Source: Tieghemostelium lacteum
Lineage: Eukaryota; Evosea; Eumycetozoa; Dictyosteliales; Raperosteliaceae
DNA length: 64,000 bases
Assembly (NCBI GenBank): GCA_001606155.1
Contig: LODT01000013.1
Location: 62,001 to 126,000, forward strand
Direction: 5' to 3'
Of this stretch, positions 55,029 through 64,000 are shown piece by piece (within the stretch, counting starts at the first letter, position 1; each line of letters opens with the position of its first letter). Below the pieces are notes generated by a model. That model did no database searches. It was not told the origin of the DNA and saw nothing but the letters and a program-made list of their open reading frames with translations. The position numbers were made by a program, and so were the translations under genes.

Positions 55029-55111
<83 letters not shown>

Positions 55112-55493
55112 CAGTTAATTGTAAATTAATTGTTTTAAATGAACTATTATCAGATGGTATGATAGAAGGGATATAATCGGAAGTAGCTGAAATATGATTA
55201 CTAATATTCTGACCACTAGACAATTGTTGATTGAAAACAATGAACAAATGTCTACAAAATATATGTTGACTGTAAAATGCCTTTTCCAAAAAAGTAAAGG
55301 CAAATTCACCAGGTTCTGATTTTGTATCATAATTAAATATTCTTTGGTGTCTCCTGCGGTGAATATGAAAGATTTTTGAAATGTCATTACTATATTTATT
55401 ATTGTGCAGATTGATTAAAGATTTAAAATCTTCAAATATCTGACTATGTATCCTCTCTTTTAGTTCTTTTTTATGCTTTTCTGTTAAGGTCAT
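53007..55493 (-). CDS. PolyQ/polyN protein of unknown function (828 aa)
   Basis: I do not recognise the family. The head (about 1-125) is ordered (FAFTFLEKAFYSQHIFCRHL). A run of about 27 Gln encoded by pure CAA follows, then Lys/Arg-Lys-Lys-Arg-Lys-Leu (KKRKLE), a possible nuclear signal, and Thr and Asn runs. A helical block lies at about 265-370 (FLMVSEEVLELFYTVTKIII). After another Asn tract the C-terminal 290 residues form a beta-rich domain (LLLDLTMNQISFECEIDPP, YYGCGVYRFNISITR, REPGLYSVCFYYD). It may be a dictyostelid-specific transcription or signalling protein, which is inference only. Single exon. Confidence 0.72.
55031..55111 (-). repeat. Trinucleotide microsatellite (CAA)27
   Basis: An uninterrupted run of 27 GTT units on the + strand, read as CAA (Gln) in the minus-strand gene. 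Purity of the run suggests active length change. Confidence 0.95.
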
Positions 55494-55817
55494 TGTTAGT
55501 TTGTTTCAATGACAACTCACGTAAAGAAAGTAAAGTAAAAAAAAAAATTTAAGTGACTTAAAAAAAAAAAAATTATACCGTTAAAAAAATTTAAATTAAA
55601 TAAATATATTATTATAAGACTTATATTTTTTAAGTGATCAAATATTGCAATTTCCTTGAAGACTAAACTTATAATAAAATGAAATAAATTTTTAAAAAAA
55701 ATGAGATATTATTACTAAGCTTTTCATGAAATTGGGGGTGAGTTTATTGTCTGGAACTTACAAATTTTTATAAAAGTGTAATTTTTTTTTTTATTATATT
55801 TGGATTATTATTAAAAA
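55494..55817. other. Divergent intergenic region
   Basis: About 320 bp of A/T-rich DNA with A runs at 55537-55575. It should hold the start regions of both flanking genes. Nothing else seen. Confidence 0.4.
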
Positions 55818-57399
55818 ATGAAAGGTACTCCTCAAAAAAAAACTAATAATTCAAGTAAAAGTGGATATCAATTCATACATGTTGTTATCTTTTGTATAAG
55901 TGTAGTAATTGGTGTGATTTCACTGTTCTCACCTATTCCTCTATTGATGCTGAATATACAAAAGACATTGGAAGTCCACCCATTCCATCCATTACCCATC
56001 ACAGGAAGAGTAGGTAGTGGAATGATGCCTAATGATCCCTATGTTAGTAAACTAAATAACAAGATGGATAATATAAAGTTATTGAGTTTACCAGGTCATG
56101 ATGGTCCGGAGACTCTATCATTTAACTCAAAGGGTCAAATGTATATTGCATTGGGCACTGGTGAGATTAGATACCTTGACCCACCATTTTCATATATATC
56201 CCAATCTGATTATATCAATAATAAACCATCATCATTGATTGATCATTCAAAGAGTACTGGTATCATGGTTGGTAGACCATTAGGAATCAAATTTGATAAA
56301 AATGATAACCTATTAATTGCAGATGCTGTTAAAGGTCTATTGCAACTAAATACTCAAACTAATGAAATTACCCTACTTGTAAGTCAATTCAATAACAGTA
56401 AGCTTACTTTTGTAAATGATGTTGAAATTGGTCAAGATGGTACAATATATTTCTCAGACTCTGGTTCTATAGCACCAGTTTTAGATAAAAACAATAATTG
56501 GGATACTCAACAACCATCAGTTTACGCTTGTATTGCTGCAAGTCCTTTTGGAAGGTTTGTATTCACCTTTTCAACTCAATCCACCTAATACTAACATCAT
56601 CTCTCTTAAATAGAGTATTTTCATATAATCCAAAAACTAAAGAAGTTAAATTACTTTTGGACGGTTTAAGATATGCAAATGGTGTTGCATTAGACTCCAA
56701 AGAAGAAAGTCTATTCGTTGCTGAAACTAGTGTATTTAGAATCCACAGAATATGGCTTAAAGGAGTTAACAGTAAGATTTTCTCATTTTTATCAAAAAAA
56801 CATTTAAATATATATTAATAATTGTAAAAATAGAGGGTAAATCAGAAATATTTATTGATAATTTACCAGGGTTCCCAGATGGAATTGATATCTATGGTGA
56901 TGATGAATTGTATATTGGAATGTATAGTGGTAGATCAAAGTTCTTAGATGCTATGCACCCATATCCTTTCCTCAAAAATATATTTTTACATATACCAGGT
57001 TTAAGTGCAAGATTCCATTATCCCCCAACTGTAATTGTTGCCAGTGGAAGTGTGAGTATTTTGACAAGTGTCAATCAGTTACTATAATGATAGCTTTGAT
57101 GACTAATATTTTATTTGAAAATGGTGTTGTTGAAAAACGACATTGCTTACAATGTTTATAGACTGGAAATATATTGAACTATTATCAGAGTTCATCTTTC
57201 AAACCTTTGAGAACTATAACTAGTGCTGTTAAATATAATAACCAACTCTATTTGGGCAGTATGTATTAGAGTGTTTGAATCTGATAAAGAGTTTCCATAT
57301 TGAGTACAGGATTGAGAAAGGGGGGTAGTAATACTAATTCTATTTTATTTTTTATTTTTAGATTTGTACAATAATTTTATTGGAGTATTGGAATTATAG
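55818..57399 (+). CDS. apmap: APMAP / strictosidine-synthase-like membrane protein
   Basis: A six-bladed beta-propeller of the strictosidine synthase-like/APMAP family, a type II membrane protein probably with hydrolase-type activity. Five exons fit: 55818-56554, 56614-56771, 56834-57051, 57162-57258 and 57362-57399. The introns are 59, 62, 110 and 103 bp, and the product is 415 residues (human APMAP is 416). One TM segment lies at residues 20-42. Family blocks are GPETLSFNSKGQMYIALGTG, GRPLGIKFDKNDNLLIADAV, LTFVNDVEIGQDGTIYFSDS, RYANGVALDSKEESLFVAET and PGFPDGIDIYGDD. The last exon encodes only LYNNFIGVLEL, but it matches the conserved C-terminal G-x-L-x-x-x-F-I-G. Confidence 0.88.
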
Positions 57400-58401
57400 G
57401 AAAAAAAAACAATAAAACTCATTCTGTCTAGTTTTTAGGGTTGATGCAAAAATTTATCAAAACCAACCCCACCTCACCACAAACCACAATCTTCTAAATT
57501 TTTATTACTACTTTTTTTCATTTTATTTTGTTTTGGATAATTCTATAGGGGAGGTGATTTTTTTAGATAATAATAGAATAAAAAAACGGAGAGGGACTGA
57601 ATAAGTTTGTAACTTTTCTCTAAAATTGGCTTTTAACTGAGCTAAAGAGTATCAGATATGACAATAATAAAAATTTGAAAAAGTTGTGGACGACATGCAG
57701 GTGTGATGTTTCGGATGGTTTACAATCATAGAGAGATAGGTGTAAATATATATAAAATAGAAAACAACCACACACACATATATACCCATCTATCAATTCT
57801 AGTTGCCCTAAATTCAGAGATTTAAGAAGTGTGTAAAGATATAATTTTAAAATCATCAAAATGATGTTTTTTTTTGGAGTGATTTAGTGTGTGGGGTGTA
57901 AAGAGGGGAGGATTGGGATTTTTTTGGATTTTATTTAAAATTAATCACATTCACCCATATGTTTAAATATAGTTATAGTTGGAAACCACCCCCTTCCTAC
58001 TACCAGATGTCTTTATTGTTATAAATATAAGCAATTGTTCAATAGCAAGGTTAATTTAAATTTAATTTAACCTGCCGAGTTAAATCATTGATTTACGTCA
58101 TTAATCAATAAGAGATAAAGAGAAATTTTAAAAAACAAATAAATTTTATAAAGTCAACTACAATAACAGCAAATAAAACTATAGAATAAATATATGTTGA
58201 ATTATTTATCGTCCATTGATATTAATTAAAGTTGTCAGACAGTGTGGTTGTTTTCAAACATATCAACAACCAAAACAGGAAAATCCAAACTCTAAAAAAA
58301 AGTTTAAATATTTTTTATTTATTTACAATTAATTATATATTTCATTTATTTTACATCCTTTTTTTTTATATTTATTTATTTATTTTAAGCAAATAGTAAC
58401 A
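57400..58401. other. Long intergenic region upstream of the winged-helix-like gene
   Basis: About 1 kb with no coding frame. It holds an imperfect palindrome near 58050-58075 (AGGTTAATTTAAA / TTTAATTTAACCT) and a CRE-like word TTACGTCA at 58093-58100 flanked by ATTGATT and AATCAAT. These could be promoter elements of the gene at 58402. Confidence 0.45.
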
Positions 58402-59895
58402 ATGAATAATAGTTTACAAATCATAGCTTGTGATGAACATTTTAAATTTCATAATCCATCATCAACCTCACCAATGTTATCCAATACAATTAAATCAAAA
58501 ACAAATCCAATTATATTAAAACCATCACAACAACAGCAACAACAACAACAACCACAATTACAACCATTTGCTACCAATAATAGTAATTCATCAATTAATT
58601 ATATACCAAATAATATAAATTATAATGAAAATGCAACATTATGTCAAAATCCAAGTCAATGTTTAATTTGTACAAGATCATTGCCACCATGTTTATCATC
58701 AAGAACTGTGTCTTGGGTGTCCATTCTCAGAGTAGTATTTTATTCTCTCAAACAAATTTATCCCGAGAAAGAATATTTCAATTTGAAAAAAGATGTTTAT
58801 GGATATGTAGCTGCACATTGGTATTTAATTTGTTCAAAGAAGAAGAGTACGTTATATTATATAATTTATTTAAAAACTAAATTCTAATAATAGATTTTTT
58901 TTAAAAAAAATTAAGAAACAACAGGGTGGAGAAAACAATTACAAGATGCATTATCACATTGTAGAAGATTATTTGAAAGTGGTGCTGATCATCACGAATG
59001 TTATGGATTTTGGAAATTAAAGGATTTGTCTGATCCATGGGAAGATACTCAAAATTCAAATAATAATGATAATGGTGTTATTGGGTCACCATTTTCAACG
59101 CCACAATCACCAATGTCTCCATTAGAATCACCATCACCAATATTATCAAATTCTAATCTAAATGATAGTGGTAGTCCAAAATCCAATAGTGGAAGTCCAA
59201 CTCACCAGTTAATGAATAACAATGGGAACTCAAATTATTATTATTACTCTTCACCTTCTGTCTCATCAACTACACCATCATCTTCCAATGGAATGGGACA
59301 GTATCATCAACATCATACATCAAATAGCAGTAGTAGTAACAGTGCAAATTCATCACCAATACCATTTAATAATCTTTATAAATCAACATCAACACCATCT
59401 ATATCATCCCTATCCACATCAACTAAACTTTTCAATTGCACCAATTCTTTTCAACCATTACGAACTTCTACAAATATTCTAAAGTCATCATCCATATATG
59501 ATGTTACAAATCTTGGTATTTCATCACCAAGTTTTCATTCGAATTCCAGTGGTCATTCAACACCAAATTCAAGACCACGTTCAAAGTCATTATGTGCTTC
59601 CTCTAATCTCTTTGAATCACCACTTTCTCTTTCTAAATCCTATCAAAATCTAACAGAATTAAAATTCTCTCAACCTTTTATCTTAAATCCACCAAAAATC
59701 AACAATAATAGTAATAATATTTTATCATCACCAAAATTTATAAATAATAGTAACAATAATTTCTATTTTAATAATTTAAAAAAATCACCTACCCTCAATG
59801 ATCTATCATTCATAAAAGAAGAAAATGATACTGACCAAAAAAGAGAAAATATATCAAATAATAATAAATTATCAATTTCCAATTTGATAAATTAA
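58402..59895 (+). CDS. Protein with a winged-helix-like domain, Ser/Asn-rich tail
   Basis: Exon 1 is 58402-58846, intron 58847-58915 (GTACGT..TAAG, phase 1), exon 2 is 58916-59895, giving 474 residues. An ordered domain spans about residues 90-205 between low-complexity ends. It reads SWVSILRVVFYSLKQIYP, FNLKKDVYGYVAAHWYLICS, and GWRKQLQDALSHCRRLF followed by GFWKL. This Trp/Leu pattern (helix, helix, W-x2-x-L-x-x-L, Y/W-x-L end) is reminiscent of forkhead or storkhead winged helices, so a transcription factor is possible. The tail has many Ser-Pro sites. The join is supported because exon 2 begins inside the same domain. Family not firmly identified. Confidence 0.72.
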
Positions 59896-60004
59896 TAAAA
59901 TAATCAACTTTCAAATAATTAACAAAATAAAATAATTATGTTCATCCTATCTATTTTAAATAATATATACATCAAATAAATACATAGTTTTTATTATTTG
60001 AATT

Positions 60005-61177
60005 TTAGAATAGTGAGAATAAAACTGCAAATAAAATCAATAAACTTGATATGATCGATTTGGAAGCTGAAGAAGGTTCACTATCAACAATTTCACCTTG
60101 TACAGGATCATATACAATATTGTCAGGTCTAACACCATCAAATGAAAAGATTATTAATTGTCCTGAGAATTTAGAATTAAATTTGGTGTTTAGGAATTTC
60201 TTTCCATTATTGAATGCTTGTACACTTGAGTGTACTTTAACCTCAACACCTTTAATATTAGCCTTGTCTACCCAAGAAAGACCAATTTCAATATCAAGTT
60301 TACCTTTAATTTTCAGTGCTCTAGGATTAAATGTTGCAGCATTAACGTTATATTCCTTAGTCAAAAAGAAGGTAGCAAGTGCCAAACGACTGTTAGCATT
60401 ACCCGAAGGTCCTGTTGATTGACATGAGAATTGTGGTGAATTTACACTACATAATAGAGATTTATCATTAATTGAACTATCATAGTAACCATTAATAAAG
60501 ATATCTGATTTTGATTGATTTGCATTCAACTCTGTACCATCTACTTCAATAGAGGCACCAGGAACAATAAATCTCATTCCAAAGAGACCATTTGGTGATG
60601 TTGCTGTGATATTATAAACTTTAGTGGTAAAATCTTTACCATTTTTTGTTCCAGAAACATCTTGACTAGTTGATTCAATATCAAATCCACCATAGAGATC
60701 TAGTCTAATCCAACCCAAAACAGTATCTTGATCTAGTTGATACCCTTCTTCACCATTTGTCTCTTCATATTCAACAATAACAGCCGGAGCAAATGCAGAT
60801 ACAACTCCATTAGATGAGATATTTCCAGGTTCAACATTAGTCTCCGAGTAAGCATAATAATATGACAATGGAAGACCAAATAAACTTGCTAACCCAGAAC
60901 TAAAATAAAAGGCACTAGTATCAATGGAAGTACTGTGATTATCAAACAGTAAAGTTTTACCACTAACATAAAAAGTACCTGGTATCAAGTCGGAATAAGT
61001 CAAAGATCTAATAGAATCATCATCTTTTGAGATCACCTTTACAAATTCTAAATATTAAATAAATTAATATTCTAAAATCTTTTAAATTCTAAAATCTAAA
61101 ACATTTTACTTACCACCTTGTTCCATTGAATTTACATAATGTAAAATCAATATCAAAACTAATAAATATTTCAACAT
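60005..61177 (-). CDS. Cell-surface protein, tandem family member 1
   Basis: One of three neighbouring paralogues, family not recognised. Exon 1 is 61177-61114 (signal peptide MLKYLLVLILILHYVNS), intron 61113-61048 (GTAAGT..TTAG, 66 bp, phase 1), exon 2 is 61047-60005, giving 368 residues. The ectodomain is beta-rich with shared blocks: SAFYFSSGLASLFGLPLSYY, VIVEYEETNGEEGYQLDQ, VLGWIRLDLYGGFDI, SPNGLFGMRFIVPGASI, KSDIFINGYYDSSIN and STGPSGNANSRLALATF. The C-terminus is a small-residue/Ser segment plus a hydrophobic end (SKSIISSLLILFAVLFSLF), which suits a GPI-anchor signal. Likely an adhesion or carbohydrate-binding coat protein; that is inference. Confidence 0.8.
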
Positions 61178-61437
61178 TGTTATTATTAATTGTTAAATTA
61201 ATCTAAAATGAAATTAAAATTGGAAATTCTACACATTTTTATAGTGATTTCTTTTTCAATTAATTAATTAGTTTTGTTTGAAAACCACAGTACGTTATTT
61301 TTTTTTGTGTGTTTAATTGGGTGAAGAAATTGTGTTCTAATAAACTGATGGTTTTATAATAAAAACAATATTGGTTTTTTTTTAAAAGAAATGAATTGTT
61401 TATTTTCTACTATATAAAGAAATGTTGTACAAGTTCA

Positions 61438-62671
61438 TTAGAATAGTATAATAAAAACATTGATTATTAGAATAATAAATAAATTTAAATAAATATGAGA
61501 AAATATTCTGATAGAAAATGAGATAGGGTCTGTGTCCGCGGGAGTTTCAAGGCCCAATATATAAGTACCTCTAATTGACAGAGGTCTAATTGCATCAAAG
61601 CTTTGAATTACCAATTGACCCTTTGGAAATTTTTGGAATTTTGAATTCATAAATGACAAACCATTTTGAGTGGGTTGAGCTGTATTTACTACATTCTCCA
61701 ATTGAAATGTTCCATTGGTAATTGACCTATTTACAAAATATAACTGAACATTGATATCATCAGAGTTACCATATCTACCTGCTTTGATACTGACTTTGGT
61801 AGGGTCACTTTCTACCTCTATATTAGCAGTCAGCACAAAAGATGCAACTGCCAATCTACTATTTACATTGGTTGAAGGTCCTGTAGAGCCACACTTAAAC
61901 AACTCACTTTGAACCGAACAATTTGTAGTAGCCAAGTTAATTGAGCTATCGTAATAACCTTTTATAGTTATATCAATCTTTGACTGATCAGAAGTCAGTT
62001 GAAGTAAATGACTTACATTCACACTAGTACCAGGTATAATAAATCTTAAAGTCAACAAACCATTAGGAGATGATGCATCTATAGTATAGACACTAGTCTC
62101 TACATTAGAATTTTGTGCTGTTATTGTAGATTCACTGATTTCCAATTGAAATATTGGATAACTATCTAACCTTATCCAACCAAGTACCTTGTCAACACCC
62201 AATTGGTACCCAGGTTGTCCATTCGTCTCTTCGTATTCCACAATTAGAGTTGGTACATATCCCACTACCAACCCCAAATCCGTTCTTAGTGGTGCCATTG
62301 GTTCCTTTATACCCTGTGACACAAACGCATAACTATAAGACAATGGAAAATATTCACCAGAACTGAAATAAAAGAGAGATGTATTGGAACTGGTCCCATC
62401 TATACCCGCAGTATAAAAATTACCAGTGCCATTTGCAAAATACATAACCCTATATGGGTTATTTAGTACTGAAATGGCTCTTATTGAGTCTAGTTTATAG
62501 GTTGTATGTATTAATATTTTAAATATTTAAAATTAGAGAATTTAAAGGAGGGGTAGGTAAACACAAACCGTATTCTTCTTTGTGTATAGGTAGAATTTCA
62601 CATTGATAACATTTAAAGAGAAATAAAAGTGATAATAAAATAAGAATAATATTACAAGGGAGTTTATACAT
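61438..62671 (-). CDS. Cell-surface protein, tandem family member 2
   Basis: Paralogue of the previous gene. Exon 1 is 62671-62569 (signal sequence with IILILLSLLFLFKC), intron 62568-62490 (GTTTGT..CTAG, 79 bp, phase 1), exon 2 is 62489-61438, giving 384 residues. Shared blocks include SLFYFSSGEYFPLSYSYAF, TLIVEYEETNGQPGYQLG, KVLGWIRLD, SPNGLLTLRFIIPGTSV, KGYYDSSIN and STGPSTNVNSRLAVASF. The conserved Cys pair around the S-T-G-P block is kept. The end is a long hydrophobic stretch (LNLFIILIINVFIILF), so it is either GPI-anchored or single-pass. More diverged than members 1 and 3. Confidence 0.78.
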
Positions 62672-62938
62672 GTGGAGTATAGAGAGTTCTATAGTAAAAA
62701 TGTCTATTCATCTTTTGAAATAACCTATAACAAATTATTTTTTTTTTTTCGTGCTAAATAATTTGTACTACCAAAATTTTTTAAAAGAAAATAAGATATT
62801 TAAAAATTTCTTGATAAGTGTCACACACAAATAAAATTGTAAAAATCTGAAAATGAACGGGTGATGTGGGTATGAATTAAAAAATAAATTAATTTTGTAA
62901 ACCCAGAAGAGAGGGAAATAGGGGAATTGGATATTTAT

Positions 62939-64000
62939 TTAAATGAATAAAGTTAAGACCAATCCGAATAACATGAAGGCTGAGACTTTGAGAACTGCAG
63001 CTGAGCTGGAAGATGAGATACCAGCACCTACAGTTGGGTCCCAAGTTACAGTATCTGGTCTGACAGTGTCAAATGAGTGGACAATCAATTGACCAGAGTA
63101 AGTACCATTGAATTTAGCATTGATGAAGGAGTTACCGTCTTTAGAGGCATAGGTTTCAGCAACGACATTAGCAGAACCTTGGCCATTGTTGACTGAAACA
63201 GTCTTAACCCAGTTGAATCCAATTTCAACATCACCGGCATCTACAGAGACTGCATCGTTATCAATGTTGGCATCAACTTCGAAGCTGGCAGCCAAGAAGA
63301 AGGAAGCTAAGGCCAATCTGGAATTGGTGTTTGATGATGGACCAGTTGATCTACAACTTAGGAATGGTTCACTAGCATCACAACCTATTGAATTTTGGTT
63401 GACATTGCTGTCATAGTAATCATTAATTACAACATCAGCTTTAGATTGTTCAGCTGTGATTTCAACATCTTCACCAATAGCAACTGGGGCACCTGAAACT
63501 ACAAATCTCAATGCAAAAATACCGTCTGGTGAAACAGCATCAATAGTGTAGACTTTAGTACTAATTGAGTTACCATTTGCAGTGGCAGTGATAGTTTGAT
63601 CAGTGCTGTCAATATCAAAGTTACCGTATAAACTATATTTAAAATTTATGTAATCAATTAGTAATCTATATTTTTGTTTTTTATAGTAAAAATGTGTGGT
63701 GTAAATTTCCTTTTAAGGTTAAATATTAAAACTACATACTCTAATCTAATCCAACCGAGAACTTTATCAGATGAATTTAATTGGAAACCAGCTTGACCGT
63801 TATTCTCTTCGTATTCAATAATGGCAGATGGAGCCCATGCAGCAACTGAACCTTGAGCATTTACAGTACCTGGTGAAACACTAGCAGTGGCATAACTGTA
63901 GTAATAGGACAATGGTAAATTCAAAATACTTGATGTACCTGAACTGAAATAGAAAGCACTAGTAGTCACATCAGCATTTTGACCAGTAGAATCAACGTTA
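62939..64000 (-). CDS. Cell-surface protein, tandem family member 3 (5' end outside window)
   Basis: Third paralogue, cut by the window edge. The visible exons are 64000-63740 (partial, TSAFYFSSGTSSILNLPLSY, IIEYEENNGQAGFQL) and 63632-62939. They are separated by an intron at 63739-63633 (GTATGT..ATAG, 107 bp) that interrupts the Asp codon of GWIRLD. Members 1 and 2 have no intron there. Exon 2 carries YGNFDIDSTDQTITATAN, RFVVSGAPVAIGEDVEI and STGPSSNTNSRLALASF. A GPI-type end follows (SSSSAAVLKVSAFMLFGLVL). C-rich, optimal-looking codons suggest the highest expression of the three. Confidence 0.82.

Noticed and set aside
53950-55129. Poly-Leu and poly-Val + strand frames
   Set aside because: They are antisense translations of Asn and Gln runs in the polyQ gene.
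57620-57859. 79-codon minus-strand frame
   Set aside because: Leu/Tyr/Cys-rich, no homologue recognised, and no splice or start context supporting it.
1-64000. tRNA, rRNA, snRNA genes, CRISPR arrays and intact transposons
   Set aside because: I looked for T-loop/anticodon patterns, snRNA signatures, regular spaced repeats and transposase or reverse-transcriptase motifs. None was convincing, although reading by eye can miss a spliced or diverged tRNA.

Overview
The window is nuclear DNA of a dictyostelid social amoeba. It is A/T-rich, with short (about 60-80 bp) GT..AG introns, long A and T runs between genes, and Gln-, Asn- and Ser-rich tracts inside proteins. Its domain combinations are typical of Dictyostelia: a RasGEF with a long disordered head, BAR-PH-ArfGAP-ankyrin, and RhoGEF with two PH domains. 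Base composition is milder than I would expect for D. discoideum, so a group 1-3 species (Cavenderia, Heterostelium, Tieghemostelium type) is my guess. Species is inference only. Genes are packed at about one per 2 kb on both strands. I saw no tRNA, rRNA, CRISPR array or intact transposon.

Layout. 0-9 kb: the 5' part of the Ctf18 clamp-loader gene, a decayed CYTH/thiamine-triphosphatase-like gene, an ENT nucleoside transporter, a small coiled-coil gene with a frame break, a RhoGEF-PH-PH gene and Misato. 9-16 kb: a four-domain saposin-like secreted protein, an EFM7-type methyltransferase, a TALE homeobox factor, the complex I 24 kDa subunit (NDUFV2) and two or three small uncertain genes around a strong DNA hairpin. 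16-24 kb: ACAP-type ArfGAP, a non-canonical nucleotidyltransferase and a large RasGEF. 24-31 kb: DHHC palmitoyltransferase, PRL phosphatase, 4E-BP, an Erf4/GOLGA7-like membrane protein and a secreted protein. 31-40 kb: a large uncharacterised protein, a graveyard of decayed genes (aldehyde dehydrogenase fragment, coiled-coil relic, broken Crinkler-type effector) and a PARP-zinc-finger/UDG-like/FHA/PBZ protein.

40-47 kb is a housekeeping block: divergent RPL18 and RPL13, phosphomannomutase, Nfs1 and propionyl-CoA carboxylase beta. 47-60 kb: Nup155-type nucleoporin, a decayed frame, a polyQ protein, an APMAP/strictosidine-synthase-like enzyme and a winged-helix-like protein. 60-64 kb holds three tandem genes for related cell-surface proteins, and the cluster runs off the window.

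Functionally there are several membrane-trafficking and small-GTPase regulators (RhoGEF, ArfGAP, RasGEF, DHHC, Erf4-like) and genome-maintenance genes (Ctf18, the PARP-finger/UDG-like/FHA/PBZ protein), but no operon-like logic. The items I would follow first are the fusion protein with a probably dead glycosylase domain, the 53-bp inverted leader repeat shared by the two ribosomal protein genes, and the 26-bp-stem hairpin near 15.95 kb. All exon joins were worked out by eye from splice signals, frame and family similarity.
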